A stretch of DNA of 64,000 nucleotides, from NCBI GenBank assembly GCA_035249305.1, contig DATFGQ010000043.1, positions 53,717 to 117,716 on the forward strand. Reading direction: 5' to 3'. The stretch's first letter is position 1; every line of letters starts with the position of its first letter. The notes beneath the pieces were generated by a model, which saw only the letters and a program-made list of their open reading frames with translations, did no database searches and was not told the origin of the DNA. This document shows positions 49,399 through 57,829 of the stretch, piece by piece. The stretch is from DASUNP01 sp035249305. GTDB lineage: Bacteria > Acidobacteriota > Blastocatellia > UBA7656. The translations under genes and the position numbers were made by a program.

Positions 49399-49935
49399 AT
49401 GGAAGATTATTATTCTTGGGAAGAGGCGAATTGGTACGCCATTCAGACGAAACCGCACCAAGAGGACCAGGCGGCTTTCAACATAAGGCGTTTGGGAGTC
49501 GACGTGCTGCTGCCCAAGATCAAGCAGCATAAGCTTACTTTGGGCCATAACAAACAAGTCATCAAACCGCTGTTTCCCAGATATCTATTCGCTCGTTTTA
49601 GCCCTTCTCCTCACCTTCACTCGATAAAATACGCGCGTGGTGTTAATCGGGTGGTCTGTGCCGGCGACATGCCGGTTCCTCTGGATGAAGAGATCATACT
49701 ATCTATTCGATCACGTCTAGGTAAAGATGGCATCGTCGATAAAAGCCCAAGCGCTTTGCGCAATGGAGACCCGGTCGTTATCAACGACGGCCCATTTCAA
49801 GGGTTGGCCGGTGTGTTCGAGCGGGACTTCTCGGATGGCGAACGAGCCGTCATCCTCCTGAAGATGGTGGAGTATCAAGTGCGCGTGTTCATAGAGTCGT
49901 GGCGTATTGCGCCCGCGACCGAAGCCAAATCATGA
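49399..49935 (+). CDS. RfaH-like NusG paralogue (transcription antiterminator)
   Basis: This 178-residue protein has a NusG N-terminal domain (about residues 10-115; NWYAIQTKPHQEDQAAFNI, PLFPRYLFARFSP, GVNRVVCAGDMP) and a C-terminal KOW domain (about 125-175; NGDPVVINDGPFQGLAGVFERDF). The PLFPRYLF stretch and the GPFQGLAGVFE-type KOW resemble RfaH and other operon-specific NusG paralogues more than housekeeping NusG. Such factors ride on RNA polymerase and suppress pausing and termination in long operons, often for polysaccharides or polyketides/NRPs. It lies directly upstream of a leader with a terminator-like hairpin and an ops-like sequence, followed by the NRPS gene series, its probable target. 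No good ribosome binding site is visible. Confidence 0.9.
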   Translation: MEDYYSWEEANWYAIQTKPHQEDQAAFNIRRLGVDVLLPKIKQHKLTLGHNKQVIKPLFPRYLFARFSPSPHLHSIKYARGVNRVVCAGDMPVPLDEEIILSIRSRLGKDGIVDKSPSALRNGDPVVINDGPFQGLAGVFERDFSDGERAVILLKMVEYQVRVFIESWRIAPATEAKS

Positions 49936-50146
49936 GTCAACCCTGGCGCGGGGCCGGTGCGCCAGATCGAAACGACCAAGTTCAAGAAGCTGTTTGAGAA
50001 GTGGTCACAGAGAAGCTTTAGCGACTACTACCCGACACGAACGGGTGATCGACAGCAGCCGTCTTGAATCTCTATGGCTGCTAACGTCGATCTCAAGCGC
50101 ATGCTGCTAGCGCAGCGAATTCCCTCTGACTACTTCTTCAACTGAC

Positions 50147-50174
50147 GCGCAGCAGGGGCGGCAGCCTGCTGCGC
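50147..50174 (+). terminator. Terminator-like hairpin in the NRPS operon leader
   Basis: GCGCAGCAGG (50147-50156) pairs perfectly with CCTGCTGCGC (50165-50174) around an 8-base loop. It is followed within a few bases by ATTTTC. The stem is strong but the T-run is short, so it may be a partial terminator or a strong pause. It lies downstream of the RfaH-like gene and upstream of the ops-like element. Confidence 0.55.
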
Positions 50175-50242
50175 GCCATTTTCTACCAGAGCGGAAATCA
50201 CGCCCCAGGTGAGAGCCCGCAGCAAAGAAGCCTGGCGCAAGT

Positions 50243-50253
50243 GGCGGTAGCCT
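50243..50253 (+). promoter_or_regulatory. ops-like element (GGCGGTAGCCT)
   Basis: The sequence GGCGGTAGCCT matches the enterobacterial ops element GGCGGTAGCGT at 10 of 11 bases, including the whole GGCGGTAG core that pauses polymerase and recruits RfaH. It is on the sense strand, 103 bp before the first gene of the operon and 308 bp after the RfaH-like gene. Position and orientation are as expected for a recruitment site; function across such a large phylogenetic distance is inference. Confidence 0.5.
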
Positions 50254-50355
50254 ATGTCGGGATCAGCAAGCTTTCAACCCCCTGACCAGCCACAATCACA
50301 CAACATTCTAAGAACTTCTTTCAAAGCCTGACCGTCTGGCGGTGGAGGTAAAACG

Positions 50356-52692
50356 ATGGTTCAAACGTATCAAGTGGCCCGCGCGCACACCCTCTACGAG
50401 CCCGCATTACTCAATTCTATTCGAGCCTTTGCGGTCCTTTTAACGATAGTCCTTTTAGCCTTTGTGGCCGTCTATCAGCTTAAGCCCCCCGACGCGGTTG
50501 CCGACAGCGCGCCGCCGACCGAGTTCGCTTCCGGCCGCGCGATGAGACATCTGGCGGCGATTGCACAGAAGCCTCGCCCGATCGGCTCCGAGGAACACGC
50601 GCAGGCTCTTCAGTATATAAATGATGAGCTACGCGCAATCGGCCTCACGCCGGAGGTCCAGCGGACTACGTTCGTCCCGCCGTCGCGCGCGGGCGGAAGC
50701 TACCAGCTTTCCGCCGTGGTGCAGAATGTCGTCGCGAGAATAGAGGGCTCGGACAACAGCAAGGCGGTGCTGCTGGCGGCGCACTACGATTCCGTCCCCT
50801 TCAGCCCCGGAGCCAGCGACAACGGGACCGCCGTGGCCGCGCTTATCGAAGTGGCCAGGGCCTTGAAGGCGAACGCTCAGTCGAAAAACGACGTGATCCT
50901 TCTCTTTTCCGACTGCGAAGAGATAGGGCTTTACGGGTCGAAGGCCTTTGTCAAAGAACACCCATGGGCGAAAGATGTAGGCGTTGTGATCAACCTGGAG
51001 GGGCTCGGAGTAGAAGGGCCGACCATACTGTTTGAAACAAGCGAGAACAACAAATGGCTCGTAGAGCAATTCGCCAAGGCTTGCTCGAATGCCTTCGCCA
51101 CATCGGCGTCGAATGATCTGTATCGGCTGACCCCTTATGACACCGACCTGTCGACGTTCAAGCAGGCGGGGGTCGCGGGCTACAACTTCGCTTATATAAA
51201 TGACCCGATTCATCACCACAGTTACGCCGACAGGATCGAGAACGTTGACGAGCGCAGCTTGCAGCATCAAGGCGCTTACGCGATCGATCTAACGCGCCAC
51301 CTGGGCAATCTCAACCTGTCGCAATTAGAGAGAGGGAACGCCGTCTATTTCGACATACTCGGCCTGGCCTTCATTCATTACTCGTACAACTGGGCCATCA
51401 TCCTGGCCGCCTTCGCGCTTCTGTCCGCAGTAGGGCTTGTCGTGCTCGGCTTCAGAAAGAAGCGGCTCACGGTCAAAGGCGCGGCTATCGGTTTTATCGC
51501 CCTGCCGTTGACAGCCGCAATCGCGTCACTGGCCGTGGGGCTCGGTTGGAAAGGGCTGCAATTCTTCGACGGCCTGTTCATAAGACGGGACACTTATAAC
51601 AGCAGGCCCTTCATGCTTGCCCTGGTGTTGTTGGCGGTCGCCATCACCTCTCTGCTTTACTCCAGGTTCAGGCGCGCGGTCAGCGTCGAAGACCTGGCGA
51701 TCGGCGGGCTGCTTTTGTGGGCGATCTTAACGGTCGCCGCGAGCATTCTCGCGCCGAATTCGAGCTACATCTTCGCCTGGCCTCTGCTCTTCGGCGTCAT
51801 CGCCAACTCGTTGCTATTCGTTATGAAGGATAAGAACCATAGCAACGCGAGGCGTGTTGTTGTGCTTACACTCTCGGCGGTCCCGATCATAGTTTTGCTC
51901 GCCCCCGTTATTTACGTCGCCTTTGTCGCCATGTCGCTCTCTTTTTCCTGGATGGTCGCCTTCTTTGTGGCGCTGGTGTTGGGATTGTTCATCCCACACC
52001 TGGACGTAGTCTCTGCCCACAATAAGTGGCTGGCGCCGACGGGCTCGGCCGTCGCGTGCGTAGCTTTGATTCTGATAGCGGTCCTGACGCCGCAGTTCGA
52101 CAACAATCACCCGCGCCCGAACAACATCTTCTATGCGGCGAACGCCGACACGGGCAAAGCCGTGTGGGCCAGCTCCGATCTAAGACCGGATGAGTGGACA
52201 TCCAAGTTTTTGTCGGCCGAGCCGCAAAGAGGCGCGCTCACCGAGTTCATACCGGACACCTACAAGGGTTTCTTGAGCAAGCAGGCACCCGCGGTTTCAG
52301 CGGGCAGCCCTGAGATTCGTGTGCTCGGAGACATCGTGATCGGAAACGTTCGAACGGTGAGAATGCTCATAACTTCCCCTCAAGCGGCCCCGGTCGTGAT
52401 GATCTACTTGCAGTCGAGCGAAGAGGTTTCGGCAGTCCACGTTGACGGGAAGCGGTTCTCTCCAAACGGAAAGGGGCAATGGTGGCTCGACTACTACGCC
52501 CCTTCTAAAGATGGAATAGAGGTGGTCCTGGAGCTGAATCGAGAGAAGGGAATCTCTATGAGAGTTGTGAACCTGTTTTACGGGCTCCCGAATCTTCCAG
52601 AAGGCTCGGTCGAGCCGAGGCCCGCGGGCATGATGCCGGCCTCGGCCCAGTACAGTGATATGACGCTGATAAGCAGGTCGGTTACCTTCTGA
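50356..52692 (+). CDS. M28 family metallopeptidase with multi-helix membrane domain
   Basis: This 778-residue protein has an N-terminal membrane helix (about residues 22-43) and an M28 aminopeptidase domain (about 60-320). Zinc ligands are visible as H143 (LAAHYDS), D155 (GASDNGT) and E188/E189 (SDCEEIG), with a further acidic residue in INLEGLG and a His in IHHHSYAD. About eight membrane helices follow (340-600), then a C-terminal beta-rich domain. The architecture resembles the endoplasmic reticulum Fxna-type peptidases, with the catalytic domain facing the periplasm. It removes N-terminal residues from peptides. GGAGG lies 8 bases before the ATG. Position at the head of the NRPS operon suggests product maturation, turnover or resistance, by context only. 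Confidence 0.88.
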   Translation: MVQTYQVARAHTLYEPALLNSIRAFAVLLTIVLLAFVAVYQLKPPDAVADSAPPTEFASGRAMRHLAAIAQKPRPIGSEEHAQALQYINDELRAIGLTPEVQRTTFVPPSRAGGSYQLSAVVQNVVARIEGSDNSKAVLLAAHYDSVPFSPGASDNGTAVAALIEVARALKANAQSKNDVILLFSDCEEIGLYGSKAFVKEHPWAKDVGVVINLEGLGVEGPTILFETSENNKWLVEQFAKACSNAFATSASNDLYRLTPYDTDLSTFKQAGVAGYNFAYINDPIHHHSYADRIENVDERSLQHQGAYAIDLTRHLGNLNLSQLERGNAVYFDILGLAFIHYSYNWAIILAAFALLSAVGLVVLGFRKKRLTVKGAAIGFIALPLTAAIASLAVGLGWKGLQFFDGLFIRRDTYNSRPFMLALVLLAVAITSLLYSRFRRAVSVEDLAIGGLLLWAILTVAASILAPNSSYIFAWPLLFGVIANSLLFVMKDKNHSNARRVVVLTLSAVPIIVLLAPVIYVAFVAMSLSFSWMVAFFVALVLGLFIPHLDVVSAHNKWLAPTGSAVACVALILIAVLTPQFDNNHPRPNNIFYAANADTGKAVWASSDLRPDEWTSKFLSAEPQRGALTEFIPDTYKGFLSKQAPAVSAGSPEIRVLGDIVIGNVRTVRMLITSPQAAPVVMIYLQSSEEVSAVHVDGKRFSPNGKGQWWLDYYAPSKDGIEVVLELNREKGISMRVVNLFYGLPNLPEGSVEPRPAGMMPASAQYSDMTLISRSVTF

Positions 52693-52730
52693 CGAGGCGT
52701 TTTCAATCTTAAGAAAAAGGAGATGAAGAG

Positions 52731-53063
52731 ATGGCTAACATGGGGAAATACTGCAAAGCTTACCCGGTAAATAGATTTCGTGAGTTCAACAACTGGACCG
52801 CGAACCTCCAGAACCTCAGGCAAGACAAACAGCAGGCGGATGGACAAGAGACTGTCGCGCCCAGAGAGCTGACCGACGACGATCACTTCTACTTACAGGA
52901 AAACTTTACGGTCACCGACGGGATATTCATCGACGAGAACATAGTCTTCGGCGACGTGACGCCCGAATGGGTGGAGTTCTGCAAGAACACGCTGAATTTC
53001 GAAATACCTGTCTACGAGCCGATCAATCGGGTCGAAGAACAGGCTTCGGCAACTAACAATTAA
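52731..53063 (+). CDS. Small cytoplasmic protein of unknown function
   Basis: This 110-residue protein has no signal peptide or membrane helix. Distinct stretches are GKYCKAYPVNRFREFNNW at the N-terminus and LTDDDHFYLQENFTVTDGIFIDENIVFGDVTPEWVEFCKNTLNFEIPVYEP in the second half. A charged Gln-rich linker lies between them. The well-conserved look of both ends and AAGGAG 8 bases before the ATG support a real gene. I do not recognise a family. It lies 38 bp after the peptidase gene, and its stop overlaps an in-frame ATG of the following reading frame (53063). An accessory role to the NRPS system is possible from context. Confidence 0.75.
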   Translation: MANMGKYCKAYPVNRFREFNNWTANLQNLRQDKQQADGQETVAPRELTDDDHFYLQENFTVTDGIFIDENIVFGDVTPEWVEFCKNTLNFEIPVYEPINRVEEQASATNN

Positions 53064-53101
53064 TGAGTCGCGGAAATGAAGCGCCATTGGAGGTAAGTCG
53101 T

Positions 53102-54256
53102 ATGAACTCAGCGAGAGGTACGGCTCTTGGAATCTGCTGCGCGCTGGCCTTCAGCCTATGCCTTGCGGCCAGCCCTACGGCAATCGCACAAAGCAGCACG
53201 GGCTCGGATGCCACGAAAAGCAACGTACTTGGCGAGGTGTTGTCAATCGATCAAGCGGCAAAGCGCCTGGTTGTGAAGACCGAGGGCGCGCAGCCTGTAA
53301 CCGTGTTGTTTAACGAGACGACGGTTCACCTGCGAGTGCCGCCCGGCGAACAGACTCTGGATAAGGCCGTCAAGGTCGCGCCGGCCGAGATCGGTGTCGG
53401 AGATCGAGTCTACGCGCGCGGCAAGGCGGACGAAGAGAAAAAGACCGTGACCGCGCGCCAGTTGATCATAATGACGAAGGCCGACATCCAGCTCAAGCAG
53501 AGCCGCGAGCGCGAAGAGTGGCAGCGGCGCAGCATAGCCGGCGTCGTAACCTCGCTCGACCCTCAAACCAAAGAGGTCAAGCTCCAATCGCTCGGGCAGG
53601 GAAAGAACGGCCCGCCCATCGTCGTCCCGTGCGAAGGCGCGGTCTTTCGCAGGTATGCGCCTGACTCGGTCAGGTTCAGCGATGCCAAGCCGAGCTCGTT
53701 CGCCGAGCTGAGGGTGGGCGATCAGCTTCGCGTCTTAGGCGACAAGAACGAAGACGGCCGGCGCTTCATCCCGAAGGAGATAGTGTCAGGCGCTTTTAAG
53801 ACGGTCGGCGGCACGGTCACGCAGGTCGATGCGGCGACAGGCGAGATTAAGATCAACCTGCTCGGAGGCCGCCAACAGCTCAGCATCGCGCTGAACAAGA
53901 GATCGGCCCTTCGCCGCATCACTCCGCAATCGGCTCAGCTCTTCATCCGTCAGGACCAGACCGTCGCCGCCGCAAAGCCCGACGCGCGCCCTGAAGCGAA
54001 GCGGCCGGCCGATCTGCAAGAGGTCTTAGACAAGCTGCCGTCGCTGACGATCGCCGACATAAAGCAGGGCGACGTAGTGATGGTCTCAAGCTCTGTCGGC
54101 AGTGACCCTTCGCGTATGACGGCCATAGCCCTTTTCGCCGGGTTGGACTCGGTCATAAATCTCTTGCAGAAGCAAAGACAGCAAAGCAACAACACTCCGA
54201 GCCCGGCCACGGGTCTGCCCGGCGGCGTGCTCGGCTTTGTCATCGGATTACCCTGA
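53102..54256 (+). CDS. Secreted protein with repeated OB/DUF5666-like beta domains
   Basis: This 384-residue protein has a signal peptide (LGICCALAFSLCLAASPTAIAQ). Three similar beta-rich units follow (about residues 35-125, 140-225 and 230-300). Each has the pattern V-G-x-V-x-S-(I/L)-D-x-x-x-K-x-(L/V) followed by hydrophobic strands and a VGDRVYARG or VGDQLRVLG turn, resembling DUF5666 domains. A Pro/Ala-rich linker and a Gln/Asn-rich tail follow. GGAGG lies 8 bases before ATG 53102, chosen over an in-frame ATG at 53063 that overlaps the previous stop. Function is unknown; it is in the same operon as the M28 peptidase and TonB receptor. Confidence 0.78.
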   Translation: MNSARGTALGICCALAFSLCLAASPTAIAQSSTGSDATKSNVLGEVLSIDQAAKRLVVKTEGAQPVTVLFNETTVHLRVPPGEQTLDKAVKVAPAEIGVGDRVYARGKADEEKKTVTARQLIIMTKADIQLKQSREREEWQRRSIAGVVTSLDPQTKEVKLQSLGQGKNGPPIVVPCEGAVFRRYAPDSVRFSDAKPSSFAELRVGDQLRVLGDKNEDGRRFIPKEIVSGAFKTVGGTVTQVDAATGEIKINLLGGRQQLSIALNKRSALRRITPQSAQLFIRQDQTVAAAKPDARPEAKRPADLQEVLDKLPSLTIADIKQGDVVMVSSSVGSDPSRMTAIALFAGLDSVINLLQKQRQQSNNTPSPATGLPGGVLGFVIGLP

Positions 54257-54286
54257 AGCGCGGCGCCTATAGGAGAGGAGGCCTTT

Positions 54287-57232
54287 ATGTATAAGAAGAA
54301 TCATTTTATAAAGCGATGCTTGAGTATAGGCATAATCTTTATCCTGTGCCACTCGACAATCGCGGGGCAGCGCGCCGCAACGACTCTGCGCGGCAAAGTG
54401 ACGGATCAGCTCGGGGGCGTGATAGGCGAAGCTGCCGTGACCTTGATCAACGCGAAAGGCGCAGAAACGACGGTGACTACAGATGGCGAAGGGAGCTACC
54501 TTTTCAAAGACGTGGAGCCGGGCAGTTACGTGTTACGCATCATTGCCACGGGCTTCGCCGTCTTTGAGGACAACGCCGTAGAGATAGCGCAGGGCCAGTC
54601 TAATACGATCAATGCGAAGCTCACGGCCACGATAGCGAAGCAAGAGCTCGCGGTCACGGCGCAGACGCCGCTAAACACAGAGCCCGACAATAACGCCAGC
54701 GCGATAGTGCTGCGTGGGACTGATCTGGATTCGTTGCCTGACGACCCGGACGAGCTGGCTGCTGCGTTGCGCATGCTGGCCGGGCCGTCGGCGGGGCCGA
54801 GCGGGGCTCAGATTTACGTCGACGGTTTTACGGGCGACATTCGACTGCCCAACCGCTCATCCATACGCGAGGTGCGAATAAACCAGAACCCGTTTTCCGC
54901 CGAGAACGACCGGCTCGGTTTCGGGCGAATAGAAGTGGTCACGCGGGCGGGCACGCCTCAATTCCATGGCCAGTTGCTCTTCTATTTCAACGACGAGAGG
55001 TTGAACGCGCGCAACCCGTTCTCCGCCCAGAGGACCCCTTTCCAGGCCCGCACTTATAGCGGCGACATAAGCGGACCGCTGGTGCGCAACCGGGCGTCGT
55101 TCATCGTGATGTATGATTATCGCCAGCGCGACGACAACGCCATAGTCAATGCCACGGTCCTCGACCCTTCTTTCAACATAGTCCCATTCAGCCAGGCCGT
55201 CCTGACGCCGACGCAGCAGAACTATTTCAGGACCCAGGTCGATTACGAGATAAATAAGAACAACTCCTTCTCTGTGCAGTACGTCAACATCCCCACTTCG
55301 AGAGAGAACGTCGGGGTTGGAGATTTCTCGCTGCCATCGCGGGCTTACGAAGTGTCCGACAGGCAGCAGCTCATTCGCATGTCGGAGCGGGCCATTATCA
55401 AGAACAGGATAATCAACCAGACGCTGTTTCAGTATGTGCGCTACAGGACAGACCTGAATAGCGATAACGCGCTGCCGACAGTAAGAGTGCTCGACGCTTT
55501 TACAGGCGGCGGGCCGCAGACGGGCAACGCGTCTAACACGACACAGCGCTGGGAGCTGATAGACCATGCGACGTGGACGCAGGGGGCGCACACGTTCAGG
55601 GCGGGCGGCCGCATACGGAGCGTAACGATATCGGATATATCGCGGTCCAACTTTGGCGGGAGCTATACTTTCTCGGGCGGCCTCGCGCCTCAGCTCGACC
55701 GAAACAATCAGGTGGCGCGCGACCAGAACGGCGAGCCGGTGCTTACCGTCATCAGCAGCATAGAGAGGTTCCGCCGCACTATGCTATTCCAGAGTCAGGG
55801 GCTCTCCGCGCCCGAGATCAGGGCGCTTGGCGGAGGGGCGACGCAGTTCTCTCTCGCTACGGGCAACCCGGCTGCGGCGATCAATCAAGTCGATTTCGGC
55901 GGCTTTGTACAAGACGATTGGAGAGTCCGCCCCCGCTTGACGATCAGCCTGGGGCTGCGTTACGAAGGCCAGACCAACATAGACAGCAAGATCGATTTTG
56001 CTCCGCGCGTGGCCTTCGCATGGTCGCCGGAAGAGAAAGGATCGCGCACGCCCAAGACGGTGATTCGCGGCGGGGCCGGGATCTTCTTTGATCGCTTCAG
56101 CGAGAACTACACTTTGCAGGCCGAGCGTTTCAACGGGCTCAACCGCACGGAGTTCATCACGAATGATCCGACCATATTAGACATGTTCCCGAACGTGCCG
56201 TCGGCGCGCCTGTTGAAGAGGTTTGCCGTCCCGCAAACGATAAGAGAGATAGCCGACGATCTGAGGTCGCCTTACATGATTCAATCGTCGTTAAGCGTCG
56301 AGCGACAGCTTCCGCATGCGACCGTAGTCGCCGTCACCTACATCAACACGCGCGCGCTCCACGTCCTGCGGACTCGCAACATCAACGCGCCGCTGCCGGG
56401 CAGCTTCGACCCGAACGAGCCGAACCTGGTCGACAGGCCGTTGGGCGACGCGGTCAACATCTTCCAATACGAGTCGGCCGGCGTGTTCAAGCAGCACCAG
56501 CTTGTCGTCACCGCGACCTCACGGATCAACCCGAAGATATCGATAGTCACGAATTACGCTTTCAACAAGGCCGATTCAGACACGGATGGGGCGGGCACCT
56601 TCCCCGCCGATAGCTATGACTTGAGCGGGGAGTTTGGCCGGTCGTCGCTCGACATTCGCCACAGGTTCGCTTTGAGCAGTTCCGTAGCGCTCCCCTGGAA
56701 CGTGAGGATAAGCCCGCTGATCTTTGCCCGAACGGGCGCGCCGTTCAACATCACTACCGGGCGCGACCCGAACGGCGATACGCTCTTTACGGAGCGCCCC
56801 GCGCTGGCGACCGACATCACGAAGCCCGGAGTCGTCATAACGCCTTTCGGCGCGTTCGACCCGAATCCTGCGCCGGGGCAGAAGATCATCCCTAGAAACT
56901 TCGGCGACGGCCCAGGGTTCTTTGGCGTGAACCTCGCGTTGAGCAGGACGTTCGGGTTCGGCCAGGCGCCGCGCCGTACCGCGCGCGCTCAGCAGGGCGG
57001 TAATGCTGTAGCCGCCAACGCCGCTCGCAGCGTCCCGGCCGAGGAGAGGCCCTATAAGCTGAACCTGGCCGTTAGGTTCGTTAATCTCTTCAACCACGTT
57101 AACCCCGGCGCGCCCATCGGCAACCTTAGCTCGCCGCTTTTTGGCATATCGAACGCGAGCGCCACGGATGGCAATTTCGCCAACGCGACGAGCAACCGCA
57201 GGATAATAGTGACGACGACTTTTAGCTTCTGA
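54287..57232 (+). CDS. Oar-like TonB-dependent outer membrane receptor
   Basis: This 981-residue protein has a signal peptide (SIGIIFILCHSTIAGQ) and a carboxypeptidase-regulatory-like domain at about residues 30-115 (TTLRGKVTDQLGGVIGEAAVTLI). A plug-like region and a large barrel follow, ending in TTFSF with terminal Phe. The plug region lacks the usual TonB-box-proximal 'NGRD' motif seen in the receptor at 14349, so it belongs to a different branch. AGGAGAGGAGG precedes the ATG. Its place between a secreted protein and mbtH in the NRPS gene series suggests uptake or export of the NRPS product across the outer membrane, or import of a peptide signal. Confidence 0.85.
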   Translation: MYKKNHFIKRCLSIGIIFILCHSTIAGQRAATTLRGKVTDQLGGVIGEAAVTLINAKGAETTVTTDGEGSYLFKDVEPGSYVLRIIATGFAVFEDNAVEIAQGQSNTINAKLTATIAKQELAVTAQTPLNTEPDNNASAIVLRGTDLDSLPDDPDELAAALRMLAGPSAGPSGAQIYVDGFTGDIRLPNRSSIREVRINQNPFSAENDRLGFGRIEVVTRAGTPQFHGQLLFYFNDERLNARNPFSAQRTPFQARTYSGDISGPLVRNRASFIVMYDYRQRDDNAIVNATVLDPSFNIVPFSQAVLTPTQQNYFRTQVDYEINKNNSFSVQYVNIPTSRENVGVGDFSLPSRAYEVSDRQQLIRMSERAIIKNRIINQTLFQYVRYRTDLNSDNALPTVRVLDAFTGGGPQTGNASNTTQRWELIDHATWTQGAHTFRAGGRIRSVTISDISRSNFGGSYTFSGGLAPQLDRNNQVARDQNGEPVLTVISSIERFRRTMLFQSQGLSAPEIRALGGGATQFSLATGNPAAAINQVDFGGFVQDDWRVRPRLTISLGLRYEGQTNIDSKIDFAPRVAFAWSPEEKGSRTPKTVIRGGAGIFFDRFSENYTLQAERFNGLNRTEFITNDPTILDMFPNVPSARLLKRFAVPQTIREIADDLRSPYMIQSSLSVERQLPHATVVAVTYINTRALHVLRTRNINAPLPGSFDPNEPNLVDRPLGDAVNIFQYESAGVFKQHQLVVTATSRINPKISIVTNYAFNKADSDTDGAGTFPADSYDLSGEFGRSSLDIRHRFALSSSVALPWNVRISPLIFARTGAPFNITTGRDPNGDTLFTERPALATDITKPGVVITPFGAFDPNPAPGQKIIPRNFGDGPGFFGVNLALSRTFGFGQAPRRTARAQQGGNAVAANAARSVPAEERPYKLNLAVRFVNLFNHVNPGAPIGNLSSPLFGISNASATDGNFANATSNRRIIVTTTFSF

Positions 57233-57290
57233 TCTCCACCCGGTCGTCATCCTGGTAATCGGAATTAAGTTCAATCTGAAAGGAGTCAAT

Positions 57291-57518
57291 ATGAGCAGAG
57301 ACGAAAGAGAAGATAACACTGTTTACAAGGTAGTCGTGAATCACGAAGAACAGTATTCAATCTGGCCGGCCCACAGAGAGAATCCACTCGGGTGGAACGA
57401 CGTGGGCAAGCAAGGCTTAAAGGCGGAGTGCCTGGCCCATATAAAAGAAGTATGGACAGACATGAGGCCCCTGAGCTTGAGGAAGAAGATGGAACAACAG
57501 CAGCAGGCAGTCAATTGA
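57291..57518 (+). CDS. mbtH: MbtH family NRPS chaperone
   Basis: This 75-residue protein carries the MbtH signature: VVVNHEEQYSIWPAHRENPLGWNDVG, then CLAHIKEVWTDMRPLSLRKKM. The three invariant tryptophans and the WTDMRP motif are present. MbtH proteins bind NRPS adenylation domains and are needed for their activity or solubility. The likely clients are the A domain of the NRPS at 57830 and those of the next NRPS. AAAGGAG lies 8 bases before the ATG. A strong hairpin (57537-57571) and the palindromic repeat element lie between mbtH and the NRPS. Confidence 0.96.
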   Translation: MSRDEREDNTVYKVVVNHEEQYSIWPAHRENPLGWNDVGKQGLKAECLAHIKEVWTDMRPLSLRKKMEQQQQAVN

Positions 57519-57536
57519 GTCAGAGTCCGTTCCTTC

Positions 57537-57571
57537 GGAGTGCGGTGACTCATCACAAGTCGCAGCACTCC
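57537..57571 (+). terminator. Strong hairpin after mbtH
   Basis: GGAGTGC (57537-57543) pairs with GCACTCC (57565-57571), extended inward by GTGAC/GTCGC pairing with one mismatch, giving a long stem. No T-run follows directly; TTTT occurs about 15 bases later. It could end or attenuate transcription before the NRPS, or protect the mRNA 3' end. Confidence 0.45.
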
Positions 57572-57598
57572 AAAGGAGGCGCTGCTTTTAGCGAGCAG

Positions 57599-57810
57599 TA
57601 AGAGGGCGTCTGAAAAGCCCCGCAGGGGCTCGATGTCTGTAGAACAATAGCGTAAATGCGCCCCAACCCCGTAGGGGTTGAATGTTTCACATCCAACTCC
57701 CACGGAGTTGGATAATGATTACGCGATCAACTACAAACATCCGGCTCCTACGGAGCCGGGTAAGCTCCTACGCGGCCGAGTAAGTTGCCACTTCTCAGAC
57801 GCGCTCTAAG
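57599..57810. repeat. Palindromic repeat element, copy B, with terminal inverted repeats
   Basis: About 212 bp with near-matching ends: TAAGAGGGCGTCTGAAAAG at the left and, in reverse complement, TTAGAGCGCGTCTGAGAAG at the right (16 of 19 bases). Inside are hairpin units GCCCCGCAGGGGC, CAACCCCGTAGGGGTTG, CAACTCCCACGGAGTTG and CGGCTCCTACGGAGCCG, with ATGTCTGTAGA-like tails whose orientation flips midway. It shares these units and the right end with copy A (17695-17922). It ends 19 bases before the NRPS start codon, so it forms most of the NRPS leader. Confidence 0.88.
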
Positions 57811-57829
57811 AAGAATCTCATAAAAAACA

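Larger units (their letters stand above)
49936..50355 (+). promoter_or_regulatory. Leader between the RfaH-like gene and the M28/NRPS operon
   Basis: A 420 bp stretch without a convincing gene. It contains a strong hairpin (50147-50174), an ops-like element (50243-50253) and CCAGG/CCTGG pairing around 50203-50236. Two short frames, an IETTKFKKLFEKW-type stretch and a 23-codon frame at 50074-50145, may be decayed coding remnants. GGAGG lies just before the M28 peptidase start. Confidence 0.5.

Noticed and set aside
50074..50145. A 23-codon frame ending directly before the 50147 hairpin, like a leader peptide
   Set aside because: No ribosome binding site and no codon bias suggestive of attenuation; kept only as part of the leader description.
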